DNA of 64,000 nt from Streptomyces sp. NBC_00683 (GTDB lineage: Bacteria; Actinomycetota; Actinomycetes; Streptomycetales; Streptomycetaceae): NCBI RefSeq assembly GCF_036226745.1, contig NZ_CP109013.1, forward strand, positions 7,688,001 to 7,752,000. The letters run 5' to 3'. Positions 45,322-54,568 of this stretch are shown one piece after another. Position numbers and translations under genes: made by a program. Position 1 is the stretch's first letter; every line of letters starts with the position of its first letter. Under the pieces are notes generated by a model, which had not been told where the DNA came from, searched no databases, and saw only the letters and a program-made list of their open reading frames with translations.

Positions 45322-45376
45322 GAGAGCGCTCTCTCCGGCTGCGGCAGATCCTTCACCCTTGTTACGAACGCGTCAA
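45322..45376 (-). promoter_or_regulatory. Promoter and LacI-family operator of the CBM32 beta-helix gene
   Basis: On the - strand TTGACG (45376-45371), 17 bases, then AAGGAT (45353-45348) form a promoter. About eight bases downstream of the expected start point lies GAGAGCGCTCTC (45322-45333), a palindrome with the central CG typical of LacI-family sites. It sits in an 11-base-arm hairpin (45316-45341). A repressor there would block elongation; it differs from the CebR box (GGGAGCGCTCCC) in two symmetric bases. Confidence 0.65.
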
Positions 45377-45520
45377 GAGATGTGCAACAACAGATGTCTC
45401 AGGGCCTGTTGGCGACAAGAACTGATGACGCCCCCGCAGTGATTGCCCCTTTGATTCGCCCTGCTCGGTGACGGAGCGTGAGATCTGAAGCCTCGTCTGT
45501 TCAGGAAGTGGCGGATCGGC

Positions 45521-47890
45521 TCATCGATCCCGGTAGGTCCGCACGTAGTCGAAGTCGGCGAGCGCGCCCGAGCGGTTGAGTGAGATGAGGCCGATCTTCA
45601 GCTCGCCCCGTACGGGGAGGGTCCAGACGCTGCCGGCCGACCAATGGACGCCGTCGCGGCTGGTGAAGGCGCGGACCTCGTGTTCCTGGTTCACGGCGTC
45701 GTGGTGGTACGTCATCCGGAGCCACAGGGTGTCGGCCGTGGGCCCCCCGAACATCGGGGCATTGGCGACGGCGGTCGGCGGGGTGGTGGTGGGGCGTTCG
45801 CCCTCCTTGCCGAACTCGCTGACATGGAGCAGGGCTCCGTTGCCGTTGGTGAGCGGCAGCACGGAGTGGACGAGCTTGAACCAGCGGTCGTCGTTCTCGT
45901 ACAGCACGAGCCCCGCCTGCTGCGCCGTGCGGTCCGGTGCGAACCGCATCCTCGTCTCGACGGTGTAGTCGCCCTGCGGTGCGTCCCGCAGGAGGACGGA
46001 GGCCCGGTTGTCGCCCAGGTAGAGCTCGGCGTCCTGCGTCGGCCAGGAGAGCGAACCGCCCCCCACGGTGACCCCGGCGGCCGGGCCCCGCACCCATTGC
46101 CAGGGGGAACCGGGGGACGTTCCCGGGACCGCGGGGGTGTCGAACTCGTCGCTGTACGCGGTGAGCAGCTTCCCGGTCCGGGGCGGATCCACCCGGGAGG
46201 TCACCGGCCGGTACAGGGCCGCCGCGCCCACGTTGTCCGCCGCGGCCCCCGAACCGCGGGCCGCGGCTCCGACAGCGCCCGGGCGGACAGCCGCGGCGGG
46301 CACCTCACGCCTCTGCACGGCCACCGGGTCCCGGAGCCGGTCGCCGGTCACCTCCACCGTCATCCGGGTACCGCGCAGCTCCACGGACACGTTGTGCCAG
46401 GTGCCCCAGGAGAAGCCGGACGGCAGCGCGGTGGCCTGCTCGCCGCGACTCCTGCCGTCCACCCGTACATCGGTGACCAGGGACCCACGTGCGCTGTCGA
46501 GCCAGGCCACGATGCGGTTGCCGGGGTCCCGATGGGCCACGGTCACGCCCGCCGCACCACCCGCCGCCGTCACTCTGAGGTCGGCCTCGGCCCGCAGTGC
46601 CGCGGGTGCGCGACCGCCGGAGACGAGGTATGCGGCCTCCGTCCCGGAGCCGGCCGGGGCGTGCACGGCATGGCCGCGGGCGTCCGGATCCGTCGCGGCG
46701 GACCAGCCGGCGGTCCCGCTGCCCTCGGCGCGCCAGCCGGAGAGACCCCCCTCGTTGAAGGTTCCGCCCGCGGCCCATGCGGTGACCGGAGCGGCCGTCG
46801 GACCGTCCGACGGCCCCGCACCCGCCCGGACGACGGGCCATCCGTCGATCCAGTCGAGCCGGTCGATGAGCATCGGACGCCGTGTCAGCTTCAGCGTGCC
46901 GTTCGACGCCGGTGCGAGGTCGGGGGCCTCGGAGGGGATGCCGTGGTAGACCAGCCAGTCCTGTCCGGACAGATCGGTCTGGATCGCGTTGTGGCCCGGA
47001 CCGATCCAACGGTTGCCGTTCGCACCGGCGACCACACCGGCCTTGCTGGTGAGGGCCATCAGATCGGTGCCCTCGTCGTCCACGAACGGACCGGTGGGAC
47101 TCGTCGAGCGGCCCGCCTTCACCTGATAGCCGCTGTAGGCGCCGTCGCAGCAGCCCGCGTCGGAGTAGAACAGGTAGTAGAAGTCGTCGCGCCGCACGAC
47201 GAAGGCGCCCTCCACACGGCGACCACGGGCGATCTGCGTGACCTCACCCTCGGTCCGGGTCCGGTCGCCGTTCATCCTCGCGACGCAGATCGTGTCGTAA
47301 CTGCCCCAGTACAGATAGGGCGTGCCGTCCGTGTCGGTGAACTGCGCCTGGTCGATGTTGCCGGCCGGGCAGCCGCTCGGCGCGGGCAGCACAGCGCCCC
47401 GGTCCGTCCAGGGGCCCGTGGGGCCGGCCGACGTGGCGAGACCCACGGTGTTGCGCCCGGGCACGGAGTAGTAGAGGTAGTACAGCCCGAACGCGTAGTG
47501 GACATCGGGCGCCCAGAGCCGCGAACCGTTGTGCCAGGCAGGCTTGTTCGCGGGAGTGAAGACCTCTCCGGCGTACTCCCAGGTCACCATGTCGGCCGAG
47601 CGCAGGATCGGCAGCATGCGCTCCCCGTCCTCGCCCTCGCTCTGCAGCACCGGATTCTGTGTGCCGTACGCGTACCAGAGGCCGTCCTTGCCCCGGATCA
47701 TCGCGGGATCGGGAAAGGTGTCCACGGCCCCGGCGGAGACCGGGTTCGTATACGTCGTCGCCGCGGACGGACGGTTCTGCGCACCGTGGGACGGCGCCGT
47801 CGCGAGGGTGAACAGCCAGAGCAGGGCGGCGACCGCGGCCGCCCACGGGGGAACGGAACGGGAGCGGACGGTTCTTCGCACGCGTCTCAT
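45521..47890 (-). CDS. Secreted GH43 family enzyme with C-terminal lectin-like domains
   Basis: 789 residues. Signal peptide to about residue 38 (ATAPSHGAQ). A five-bladed GH43 propeller about 45-350: FPDPAMIRGKDGLWYAYGT (base Asp), WAPDVHYAFGLYYLYYS, RVEGAFVVRRDDFYYLFYS (acid Glu), and GPGHNAI. It is followed by two concanavalin-like domains; the last (SPWQWVRGPAAG...DYTVETRMRF...RWFKLVHS) resembles the GH43 xylosidase C-terminal or DUF1349 fold. Such enzymes release arabinose or xylose from hemicellulose. ATG 47890 overlaps the sulfatase stop in an ATGA, so it is the last gene of the ROK-importer-sulfatase operon; this links it to sulfated or substituted glycans. Confidence 0.88.
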   Translation of the reverse strand: MRRVRRTVRSRSVPPWAAAVAALLWLFTLATAPSHGAQNRPSAATTYTNPVSAGAVDTFPDPAMIRGKDGLWYAYGTQNPVLQSEGEDGERMLPILRSADMVTWEYAGEVFTPANKPAWHNGSRLWAPDVHYAFGLYYLYYSVPGRNTVGLATSAGPTGPWTDRGAVLPAPSGCPAGNIDQAQFTDTDGTPYLYWGSYDTICVARMNGDRTRTEGEVTQIARGRRVEGAFVVRRDDFYYLFYSDAGCCDGAYSGYQVKAGRSTSPTGPFVDDEGTDLMALTSKAGVVAGANGNRWIGPGHNAIQTDLSGQDWLVYHGIPSEAPDLAPASNGTLKLTRRPMLIDRLDWIDGWPVVRAGAGPSDGPTAAPVTAWAAGGTFNEGGLSGWRAEGSGTAGWSAATDPDARGHAVHAPAGSGTEAAYLVSGGRAPAALRAEADLRVTAAGGAAGVTVAHRDPGNRIVAWLDSARGSLVTDVRVDGRSRGEQATALPSGFSWGTWHNVSVELRGTRMTVEVTGDRLRDPVAVQRREVPAAAVRPGAVGAAARGSGAAADNVGAAALYRPVTSRVDPPRTGKLLTAYSDEFDTPAVPGTSPGSPWQWVRGPAAGVTVGGGSLSWPTQDAELYLGDNRASVLLRDAPQGDYTVETRMRFAPDRTAQQAGLVLYENDDRWFKLVHSVLPLTNGNGALLHVSEFGKEGERPTTTPPTAVANAPMFGGPTADTLWLRMTYHHDAVNQEHEVRAFTSRDGVHWSAGSVWTLPVRGELKIGLISLNRSGALADFDYVRTYRDR

Positions 47891-49413
47891 GTGGTCTCCG
47901 TGAGTGTGGTCTCCGTGAGGCTCCCGCCCGGATCCGCGGGCGCGGTCCAGGTCGTGCCGCCGGTCTCGAAGGCGCTGAGGCTGGGGTCGTGGTCCGAGGC
48001 ACCGATGTCGTACATCGACGTCATCCAGTGGTAGAAGTTGTCGCCGCGCTCACGCAGCAGCTCGTACAGCCGTCGCATCAACCGGCGTCGCACCGCCGCG
48101 CATTCGGGATGCATGTACCGGTTGCTGAGCTCGTGCGGATCCGCTTCGAGGTCGTACAGCTCGTTGACCGACTCCGGATTGACGACGAGCTTGTAGCGGT
48201 CGTCGCGGATCATCCGCTGCGGATACGGGAAGTGGTGGCCGTGGAACTCGGCGACGAGCTCCCCCGGCCAGTCGGGGTGCTCGCCGCGGACCAGGGGAAC
48301 CAGGCTGCGGCTGTCCACCGCGGGCGAGGTGTCGCAGCCCGCCAGTTCCAGCAGGGTCGCCGTGCAGTCGGTGAGACCGACCAGCTCGTCCCTCACCTGC
48401 GGGGGCGCACCGGGGATCCGCACGATGCCGGGGATGCGGTAGATGTCCTCGTACATGGCCGGCCCCTTGTCGTGCAGCCGGTGCGCGCCGGTGAACTCCC
48501 CGTGGTCCGCGGTGAAGAACACCGAGGTGTCGTCCTCCAGCCCCAGTTCGTCCAGGCGGGTCAGTATGCGCCCGATCTGCTCGTCGATCATGGTGACGTA
48601 GCCCCAGTAGACCGCGATGAGCTTGCGGGTGGTCTCGATCGGGATGGTGTCGAAGGCCCAGTGGGCGCTGTAGTTGCGCTGCACCGGAGGCTTTCCCTCG
48701 AAGGTCTCGGCCATCGAGGGCGGCAGTTCGACGAGAGCCGGATCGTAGAGGTCGTAGTAGGCGTCGGGCAGCAGGTAGGGCAGGTGCGGTCCGAAGAAGT
48801 GGGTCGCGAGGAAGAAGGGGCGGCCGCCGGCCGCGTACCGCTCCAGGTGCTCGATGGCGCGGGTGGCGAGGTAGTACTCGAACGTCGCTTCCACCGGCTG
48901 GTGCAGCCGGGCGGCGAGCAGATTTCCCGGATTGCCTCCCGGAGCCGTTCCCCGTACCGGTTCGGAGATCCGGTACGGCGGCAGCCCGCGCTCCTCCAGG
49001 TACGCCAGGTAGTCCGGATGGTCGACGGGGTTGTGCCAGCCGGGCAGGTCGGGGCCCTCGAAGCCGTACGAGGAGGCGTTGCGGTGGGTGCCGCCGTGCC
49101 ACTTCCCGATCAGCCCGAGCCGGTAGTCGCGTGCGCGCAGCGCGTCGGGGAAGGTGAAGGCGTCCTCGCGCAGGTCCTCGAGATAGCCGACGTTTCGCTC
49201 GTAGTTGGCGAGCAGCCGGTGGCGGAACGGCGCCTGCCCGGTGAGCAGGCTCGCCCGGGCGGGGGTGCAGATCGCCGTGGGCGTGTAGAAGCGGTCGAAG
49301 CGCGTCCCGGTGGCCGCCAGCCGGTCCAGGTTCGGTGTGGCGACATGCGGGTTCCCGTAGCAGCCGAGGGTGTCCACCCGGTGCTGGTCCGTCATGAGGA
49401 ACAGCAGGTTCAC
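47887..49413 (-). CDS. Sulfatase (type I, formylglycine-dependent)
   Basis: 508 residues. Catalytic motif CTPAR at 49-53 (IC-TPARASLLTG), whose Cys becomes formylglycine. Metal-site MTDQHRVDTLG near the N-terminus, KWHGG, and FTADHGEFTGAHRLHDKGP with DH residues complete the arylsulfatase/choline-sulfatase-like set. No signal peptide, so it acts inside the cell on imported sulfate esters. The GTG start at 49413 overlaps the solute-binding protein stop (GTGA), and the stop overlaps the GH43 start (ATGA): tight translational coupling both ways. A formylglycine-generating enzyme is not in the window. Exact substrate unknown. Confidence 0.9.
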   Translation of the reverse strand: MNLLFLMTDQHRVDTLGCYGNPHVATPNLDRLAATGTRFDRFYTPTAICTPARASLLTGQAPFRHRLLANYERNVGYLEDLREDAFTFPDALRARDYRLGLIGKWHGGTHRNASSYGFEGPDLPGWHNPVDHPDYLAYLEERGLPPYRISEPVRGTAPGGNPGNLLAARLHQPVEATFEYYLATRAIEHLERYAAGGRPFFLATHFFGPHLPYLLPDAYYDLYDPALVELPPSMAETFEGKPPVQRNYSAHWAFDTIPIETTRKLIAVYWGYVTMIDEQIGRILTRLDELGLEDDTSVFFTADHGEFTGAHRLHDKGPAMYEDIYRIPGIVRIPGAPPQVRDELVGLTDCTATLLELAGCDTSPAVDSRSLVPLVRGEHPDWPGELVAEFHGHHFPYPQRMIRDDRYKLVVNPESVNELYDLEADPHELSNRYMHPECAAVRRRLMRRLYELLRERGDNFYHWMTSMYDIGASDHDPSLSAFETGGTTWTAPADPGGSLTETTLTETT

Positions 49414-50393
49414 TTGCCGTACGCCTTCGTGTAGAGGTCGCCGTCGTAGTACGTCTCCGGCGACGGCGCCTTCTCGAGCTGCCCGGTACCGACGAAGAAG
49501 GTTCCGAGCCCGTCCAGCCAGGAGCCCACCGTGCCGTTCTCGGTCGCGGCGACCAGCTCGGCCGTGGACATGGTCTTCACGTTCCGGGCATCGGCCGCCA
49601 CCGCCTTGCGGTCGATCTTCAGCAGGGAGGCCGCGACGTCGATGGACTCGTCCGGGTGCGCGGCACGCCAGTCGTTGGCCTTCTGGAGGACCTTGACGAC
49701 CTTGGTGGTGAGCCCCTTCCCGGTCCCGTTGGCGCCGACGAACGCCGTCGGGAACGCCTTGTCCGTGAAGTCCTCGGTGCTCGCGACCTCCTGGAGGCCG
49801 GGCTTCCGCTTCTTGATGGTGTCGATCAGGGGATACCAGAGCCCGGCCCCGTCGATCTGTCCGGACACGAACGCGGAGACGACGGTGGACGGATCCATCG
49901 GGACCTTCTCGATGTCCTTCGCCGTCATTCCGGCCTTCTGCAGGGCGAGGTTGAGCGCCATCTCCCCGGACGTCCCCTCGGGCACGCCGACCTTCTTGCC
50001 CTTGAGGTCCGCGATGGACGTGATGCCGGGCTGGGCGATGACGCGGTCGGCATGGGCGAGCGTGTTGATCGCGACGACCTTCGCCTTGCCGGACGCGGGG
50101 AGCCACATCGCGCCGGGGCCGATGTAACCGAAGTCCAGGTCGCCCGCGCCGAGCGCCTGGATCTGCAGGGGGCCGTTCGTGAAGATCTTGTACTCGGGCG
50201 ACAGGCCCTGCTCCTTCCACAGCCCCTGCTTGTCGGCGATGGCCAGCAGACTCGCGCCGTTGTAGTCGCTGATGTAGCCGAAGCGGACCTTCTGCCCGCT
50301 GTCGGCCGAGGAGTCACCGGAGCATCCGGTCACGGAGAGTGCCAGGACGGACACGGCGGTGGCCGCCGTCAGGGCGCGCTGAGGTATACGCAT
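49410..50393 (-). CDS. ABC transporter substrate-binding lipoprotein (SsuA/NMT1-like)
   Basis: 327 residues with a lipobox SVTGC (lipidated Cys24). The fold is the SsuA/TauA type: VRFGYISDYNGASLLAIADKQGLWKEQGL, GDLDFGYIGPGAMW, DLKGKKVGVPEGTSGEMALN and SAFVSGQIDGAGLW. Members bind aliphatic sulfonates, taurine, nitrate or thiamine precursors. Given the coupled sulfatase, a sulfonate or sulfate ester is likely. Forms an importer with 50443 and 51222. Start ATG 50393 with AAGGAT before it. 49-base gap to the ATPase gene. Confidence 0.9.
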   Translation of the reverse strand: MRIPQRALTAATAVSVLALSVTGCSGDSSADSGQKVRFGYISDYNGASLLAIADKQGLWKEQGLSPEYKIFTNGPLQIQALGAGDLDFGYIGPGAMWLPASGKAKVVAINTLAHADRVIAQPGITSIADLKGKKVGVPEGTSGEMALNLALQKAGMTAKDIEKVPMDPSTVVSAFVSGQIDGAGLWYPLIDTIKKRKPGLQEVASTEDFTDKAFPTAFVGANGTGKGLTTKVVKVLQKANDWRAAHPDESIDVAASLLKIDRKAVAADARNVKTMSTAELVAATENGTVGSWLDGLGTFFVGTGQLEKAPSPETYYDGDLYTKAYGK

Positions 50394-50442
50394 GACGAAG
50401 TGATCCTTAGGGAGGTAAGAGGTGGGCGGGGGATCGGAGCGA

Positions 50443-51225
50443 TCAGGCGACCGGCGCTACCGGAGCCTGGTGGTAGACCGCCTGCCAGACCGTGTTGCGG
50501 ATGCGGGCGAATTCGGGGGAGAGCCGGATGGCCTCGGTACGCGGATAGGGCAGGTCGACGTCGATCACCGAGTGGATACGGCCCGGCCGTGCCGCCATCA
50601 CCACGACGCGCCGGGCGAGGTAGACGGCCTCGTCCACGTCGTGCGTGACGAACAGGACTGTGCGCCGCTCCCGGCTCCAGGTGTCCAGGAGCCGGTCCTG
50701 AAGCTGAACCCGTGTCAGGGCGTCCAGCGCTCCGAACGGCTCGTCCATCAGCAGCACCTGCGGATCCACCGCGTAGGCACGGGCGATGGCGCAGCGCTGC
50801 TTCATCCCGCCGGACAGCGTCTTGGGCAGTGCCTCCGCGAAGTCGGACAGCCCCACCAGTTCGATGGCACGCTCGGCCCTGCGCCTTCGTTCCGCCCGGG
50901 GTACGGATGCCAGCTTCAGCCCGAACTCGACGTTGCCGCGCACCGTCAGCCAGGGGAAGAGCGCGTACTGCTGGAAGATGACGCCCCTGTCCGGTCCGGG
51001 ACCGGTGACCGGCCGGCCGTCGACGAGGACCTCGCCCCCGGTCGGCGTGGTGAGTCCGGCGGCCAGATTGAGCAGGGTGCTCTTGCCGCACCCGGATGGG
51101 CCGACGACGGTGACGAACTCCTCGTCGCCGATGTCCAGCGACACCTGGTCCAGGGCCGTGAACAGCGAGTTCTTCATCGGGAAGGTCCGGGACACCTGCC
51201 GGAAGGAGATTTTGGCGTCGTTCAT
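50443..51225 (-). CDS. ABC transporter ATP-binding protein (SsuB/TauB-like)
   Basis: 260 residues. Walker [17 protein letters not shown]-loop FQQYALFPW, signature [14 protein letters not shown], Walker [18 protein letters not shown]-loop FVTHDVDEA. The sequence belongs to the nitrate/sulfonate/taurine importer group. ATG 51225 after GGAGACCCG; the ATG overlaps the permease stop in an ATGA. Drives the importer encoded by the operon. Confidence 0.93.
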   Translation of the reverse strand: MNDAKISFRQVSRTFPMKNSLFTALDQVSLDIGDEEFVTVVGPSGCGKSTLLNLAAGLTTPTGGEVLVDGRPVTGPGPDRGVIFQQYALFPWLTVRGNVEFGLKLASVPRAERRRRAERAIELVGLSDFAEALPKTLSGGMKQRCAIARAYAVDPQVLLMDEPFGALDALTRVQLQDRLLDTWSRERRTVLFVTHDVDEAVYLARRVVVMAARPGRIHSVIDVDLPYPRTEAIRLSPEFARIRNTVWQAVYHQAPVAPVA

Positions 51226-52055
51226 CGGGTCTCCTGCCAGCGGGTGAGACGACGTTCGGCGAGCAGCAGCAGACGGTCCATCAGCAGCCCGAGGACTCCG
51301 ATGGTGATCAGCCCGACGAAGATGGTGGGGAGGTCGTAGTAGAGCTGGGCCTGCTGCATCCGGAAGCCCAGACCCTCCTGCGCGGCGATCAGCTCCGCGG
51401 CGACGAGCGTCCCCCAGGCCGATCCCAGCCCGATGCGCATCCCGACGAGGATGAACGGGGCTGACGCCGGCACGACCACCTTGACGAAGACGGTCCCGTC
51501 CCGCGCGCCGAGCACCCGCGCCGCGTCGATGAGCGTGCGGTCCACGCCGACGACCCCCTGGAAGGCGGCCACCACGCTCGACAGGAAAGCCGCCAGGAAG
51601 ATCACGAACACCTTGGGCACCTCGCCGATGCCCAGCAGCACGATCGCCAGTGGAATCAGCGCCAGGGGCGGCACCGTACGGAAGAACTGGACGTACGGCT
51701 CCAGCAGGCCGCGCGCCACCGGGTACCACCCCATCAGAAAGCCGACGGGCACGGCCAGCAGGGTGCCCAGCGCGAAGCCCGTCAGCACCCGGCGCAGACT
51801 CGCGAGGGCGTCCACCGGCAACGTGCCGTCGGCGATCAGCTCGCCGGCCCGGTCCGCGACCGCGACCGGGCCCGGGAGCGCCTGCACACCCGCACGGGCC
51901 AGCAGGGCCCAGGCGCCCACACCGACGGCCAGTGCGATCAGATTGAGCCCGAGCGCAGGCAGGAAGGAGCGCTTGTCGCGGAGGGTACGGGCCCGCCGGG
52001 CACGGGCTGCCTGCCCGGGCACGGCTTCCTCGATCGGTATCTCCGTGGAACTCAT
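51222..52055 (-). CDS. ABC transporter permease (SsuC/TauC-like)
   Basis: 277 residues, about six membrane helices. The EAA-like loop is [24 protein letters not shown], matching the permeases that pair with SsuB/TauB ATPases. A 30-residue cytoplasmic N-terminus with [10 protein letters not shown] leads to the first helix. ATG 52055 overlaps the ROK regulator stop (ATGA). Confidence 0.92.
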   Translation of the reverse strand: MSSTEIPIEEAVPGQAARARRARTLRDKRSFLPALGLNLIALAVGVGAWALLARAGVQALPGPVAVADRAGELIADGTLPVDALASLRRVLTGFALGTLLAVPVGFLMGWYPVARGLLEPYVQFFRTVPPLALIPLAIVLLGIGEVPKVFVIFLAAFLSSVVAAFQGVVGVDRTLIDAARVLGARDGTVFVKVVVPASAPFILVGMRIGLGSAWGTLVAAELIAAQEGLGFRMQQAQLYYDLPTIFVGLITIGVLGLLMDRLLLLAERRLTRWQETR

Positions 52056-53263
52056 AGGACGTCCTCGGGGTCTTCGGTGCCCGGATAGCGGGCGAGCAGC
52101 GGCGATTCATGAAGGGCGAGAGCCACGCCGCCGAGTGCACCGCCCGCCTCGTCGAGCGCGGCTCGCCGCAGCGTCACACCGTCCCGGGCGAACGGCAGTA
52201 CATGGCTGTCGAGGGCTTGCCCGACCGGTCCCAGCAGGGCATCTCCCGCGCGGGCGAGTTCGCCGCCCAGCACGATGACTCCGGGCCCGACGGCGTTGAC
52301 GACCGCGGCGAGTACCGCACCTGTCCGGGCCCCGGCCGCGGCGAGCACCTCGTGCGCGGCAGGCTCTCCGCTGTCGCTCGCGGCCAGCAGGGCGGTGACG
52401 TCCTCGGCGGTTCCGCCCAGGCTTCGGTAGGCGTCGAGGACGGCGCCCACCGAAGCGACCGTCTCCAGGCAGCCGGTGCCGCCGCACTCGCACGGCACGC
52501 CCGCGGGATCGGCGGTTATGTGCCCGAGCTCGCCCGCGAGGCCGTCCACGCCCCGGTGCAGCGAACCGTTCACGACGAGGCCGCCGCCCACCCCGTGCGA
52601 CAGCCGCAGGTAGAGCACGTCCCGGTAGCCCGCCGCCGCTCCCCAAGCGCACTCGGCGAGCGCGGCGAGACGGGTGTTGTTGTCCAGCAGCACGGGCGCG
52701 CCGAACCGCTTGCCCAGCAGCTCTGTGAGAGCCGCCAGGGGACCGTCCGGCACCTGCCCCTCCCGGGTCAGCCGGACCGGCCCCACGACACCGACGCCGA
52801 CCGCCCCCGTCGAGCCGAGAGCCGTCAGCCGCGGCGTCGATCCGGAGATCGACTCCACGAGCTGCTCGGCCAGTTCGACCCTTCGCTCCCAGGAGAGCCC
52901 GGGCCCATGGGCCGCACTCGCCGAACCGATCACCTCATGGGCCACATTGGCCGCCGCCACATGGACGGCGCGGCGCGCGAAGTCGATTCCGATGGCCTGC
53001 CCGGCCGCGGGGTTGAGCGTGAGGTGCTCGACGGGACGGCCGCGCCGGCGAGGGCCGGGGTTCGCCGCGGACGGCACGACGGCTCCGCTCGCGACCAGCG
53101 TCCCGACGATGTCGTACAGCGTGGTGCGGGACAGTCCCGCGCGGCGTCCGAGCTCGGCTCGGCTCTGCGGTCCGTGCCTGCGCAGCAGGCCGAGTACGAG
53201 TTCCTCGTGCCCGCGTCTGAGCCGTGACAGCGGGCCACCTTGAGAGTGCATGGCCATCAGCAT
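52052..53263 (-). CDS. ROK family transcriptional regulator
   Basis: 403 residues. N-terminal winged helix-turn-helix ([21 protein letters not shown]), then a ROK sugar-kinase-like domain with the zinc motif [10 protein letters not shown] and the GxxNDANxAAL-like [16 protein letters not shown] repressors such as NagC or XylR respond to sugars or sugar phosphates. First gene of the operon, so it probably regulates itself together with the importer, sulfatase and GH43. Start is uncertain (ATG 53263, 53257 or 53251). An A/T-rich TTTTTC...GAAAAA element at 53278-53301 just upstream could be its operator. Confidence 0.9.
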   Translation of the reverse strand: MLMAMHSQGGPLSRLRRGHEELVLGLLRRHGPQSRAELGRRAGLSRTTLYDIVGTLVASGAVVPSAANPGPRRRGRPVEHLTLNPAAGQAIGIDFARRAVHVAAANVAHEVIGSASAAHGPGLSWERRVELAEQLVESISGSTPRLTALGSTGAVGVGVVGPVRLTREGQVPDGPLAALTELLGKRFGAPVLLDNNTRLAALAECAWGAAAGYRDVLYLRLSHGVGGGLVVNGSLHRGVDGLAGELGHITADPAGVPCECGGTGCLETVASVGAVLDAYRSLGGTAEDVTALLAASDSGEPAAHEVLAAAGARTGAVLAAVVNAVGPGVIVLGGELARAGDALLGPVGQALDSHVLPFARDGVTLRRAALDEAGGALGGVALALHESPLLARYPGTEDPEDVL

Positions 53264-53710
53264 GGTGAGGCCGCGATTTTTTCGTCAACTTCCCGGAAAA
53301 ATGTTCATGATGCTGCAACGCGGGTCGGTTCGGACGTCCCGCACGCGGCGGAAGCCGATCCTCGGTCCTCAGGAACGGCCCGCCGGCCGGTGGCACCGGG
53401 CGATCGGTACGACCACCGCCGCGACGTCCGCGGGCCGTCTCAACTCTCACTGGCAAAGCAGGGAGTGAACCGTCCGGGACCGGAACACCGGCGCACCGCC
53501 GCCGCCCAAACATCGCCTCGGCGTGGCGTGCCGTCCAACGGGTGACATCTGGCCGACTGTCACACGAAGAGCCCATGGAGTCCCTCGAATGCGGCCCTCC
53601 CCAGTGGTGGGACACGGCAATTCAGCTGACGGTGGATCACGTCGCACCTGCGATCCGATGAGCCGACAACCAGCCGGCCGTCGCGGGGGTGGTGAAAGGA
53701 CTGTGTATTC
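53264..53710. other. Intergenic region between the ROK operon and the repeat protein
   Basis: About 450 bases holding the divergent promoters. Apart from the A/T-rich TTTTTC...GAAAAA element next to the ROK start, no hairpin or gene was recognised. Confidence 0.4.
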
Positions 53711-54442
53711 ATGCGCTCTGCCCGCACCCTGTTCGCATCGGCCGCCGTCACGGCGGTCCTCGCGGTCTCTGCCCCAGCCGCTTACGCCGTGACCTCGGCG
53801 GACGACTGGGACAAGGACAGCGGCTCCTCATCGAGCAGCAGCAGCAACGACGACCGCGAGAAGCCCGACTCCTGGAAGCACGAGAAGCCGGAGGGCGGCG
53901 TGCACACCGGTGGCGGTGCGCTGGCCGGTATCACGGCGGACGACTGGCAGAAGGACAAGGAGGAGGAGTCCACGGGCAGCAACGCGGACCGTGAGAAGCC
54001 GGAGTCGTGGAAGCACGAGAAGCCGGAGGGCGGCGTGCACACCGGTGGCGGTGCGCTGGCCGGTATCACGGCGGACGACTGGCAGAAGGACAAGGAGGAG
54101 GAGTCCACGGGCAGCAACGCGGACCGTGAGAAGCCGGAGTCGTGGAAGCACGAGAAGCCGGAGGGCGGCGTGCACACCGGTGGCGGTGCGCTGGCCGGTA
54201 TCACGGCCGACGACTGGCAGAAGGACAAGGAAGAGGGCTCCGAGTCCGGCAGCACCACGGGCAGCGAGAAGTCCGAGACCTGGAAGCACGAGAAGCCGGA
54301 GGGCGGCGTCCACACCGGCGGTGGAGCGATGGCTCTGTCCGGCGGCGGCCTGGCAGCGGGCTCCGTGCTGATGCTCGGCGGTATCGGAGCGGCCGCATAC
54401 CGGCTGCGCCGCCGCAACGCCTCGGGTGTCGCGGCAGCCTGA
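53711..54442 (+). CDS. Tandem-repeat surface protein, probable sortase substrate
   Basis: 243 residues. Signal peptide 1-26 (ending PAAYA), Ser-rich stretch, then three 45-residue repeats (48-92, 93-137, 138-182) and a partial fourth. Each has KHEKPEGGVHTGGGALAG and ADDWQKDKEE. The final copy HTGGG (201-205) is followed by a hydrophobic helix and the charged tail RLRRR, the layout of a cell-wall sorting signal, although no classical LPxTG or LAxTG motif is present. The repeats are very charged and probably extended. A sortase gene follows 126 bases downstream, so covalent attachment to the wall is likely. AAAGGA ribosome site before ATG 53711. Role unknown. Confidence 0.8.
   Translation: MRSARTLFASAAVTAVLAVSAPAAYAVTSADDWDKDSGSSSSSSSNDDREKPDSWKHEKPEGGVHTGGGALAGITADDWQKDKEEESTGSNADREKPESWKHEKPEGGVHTGGGALAGITADDWQKDKEEESTGSNADREKPESWKHEKPEGGVHTGGGALAGITADDWQKDKEEGSESGSTTGSEKSETWKHEKPEGGVHTGGGAMALSGGGLAAGSVLMLGGIGAAAYRLRRRNASGVAAA
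53852..54256 (+). repeat. Three tandem 135-base repeats inside the surface protein gene
   Basis: Units start at 53852, 53987 and 54122. Units 1 and 2 differ at four bases near their starts; units 2 and 3 are identical for about the first 100 bases and then diverge. The near identity shows recent expansion and makes the copy number likely to vary between strains. Confidence 0.93.
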
Positions 54443-54476
54443 CAGGCGCCCGCTCGGCCGAAGGTATTCCTGTCGT

Positions 54477-54503
54477 GGCCGCCGCCCTTCCCGGGCGGTG
54501 GCC
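54477..54503 (+). terminator. Hairpin after the repeat protein gene
   Basis: GGCCGCCGCCC (54477-54487) pairs with GGGCGGTGGCC (54493-54503), one G-U pair, 35 bases after the stop and 66 before the sortase gene. It may reduce read-through into the sortase. Confidence 0.55.
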
Positions 54504-54568
54504 GCGCCGATTTTCCCCTGCGTTTCCCGGTCCGTTCCGCCCCGCCCTCCTCGTACACGAAAGGCAGC

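Noticed and set aside
49414..50220. Upstream extension of the sulfatase frame
   Set aside because: It overlaps the substrate-binding protein in another frame; the GTG at 49413 gives the conserved sulfatase N-terminus and a GTGA overlap.
53852..54256. Regular repeats considered as a CRISPR array
   Set aside because: Repeats are contiguous 135-base coding units without spacers.
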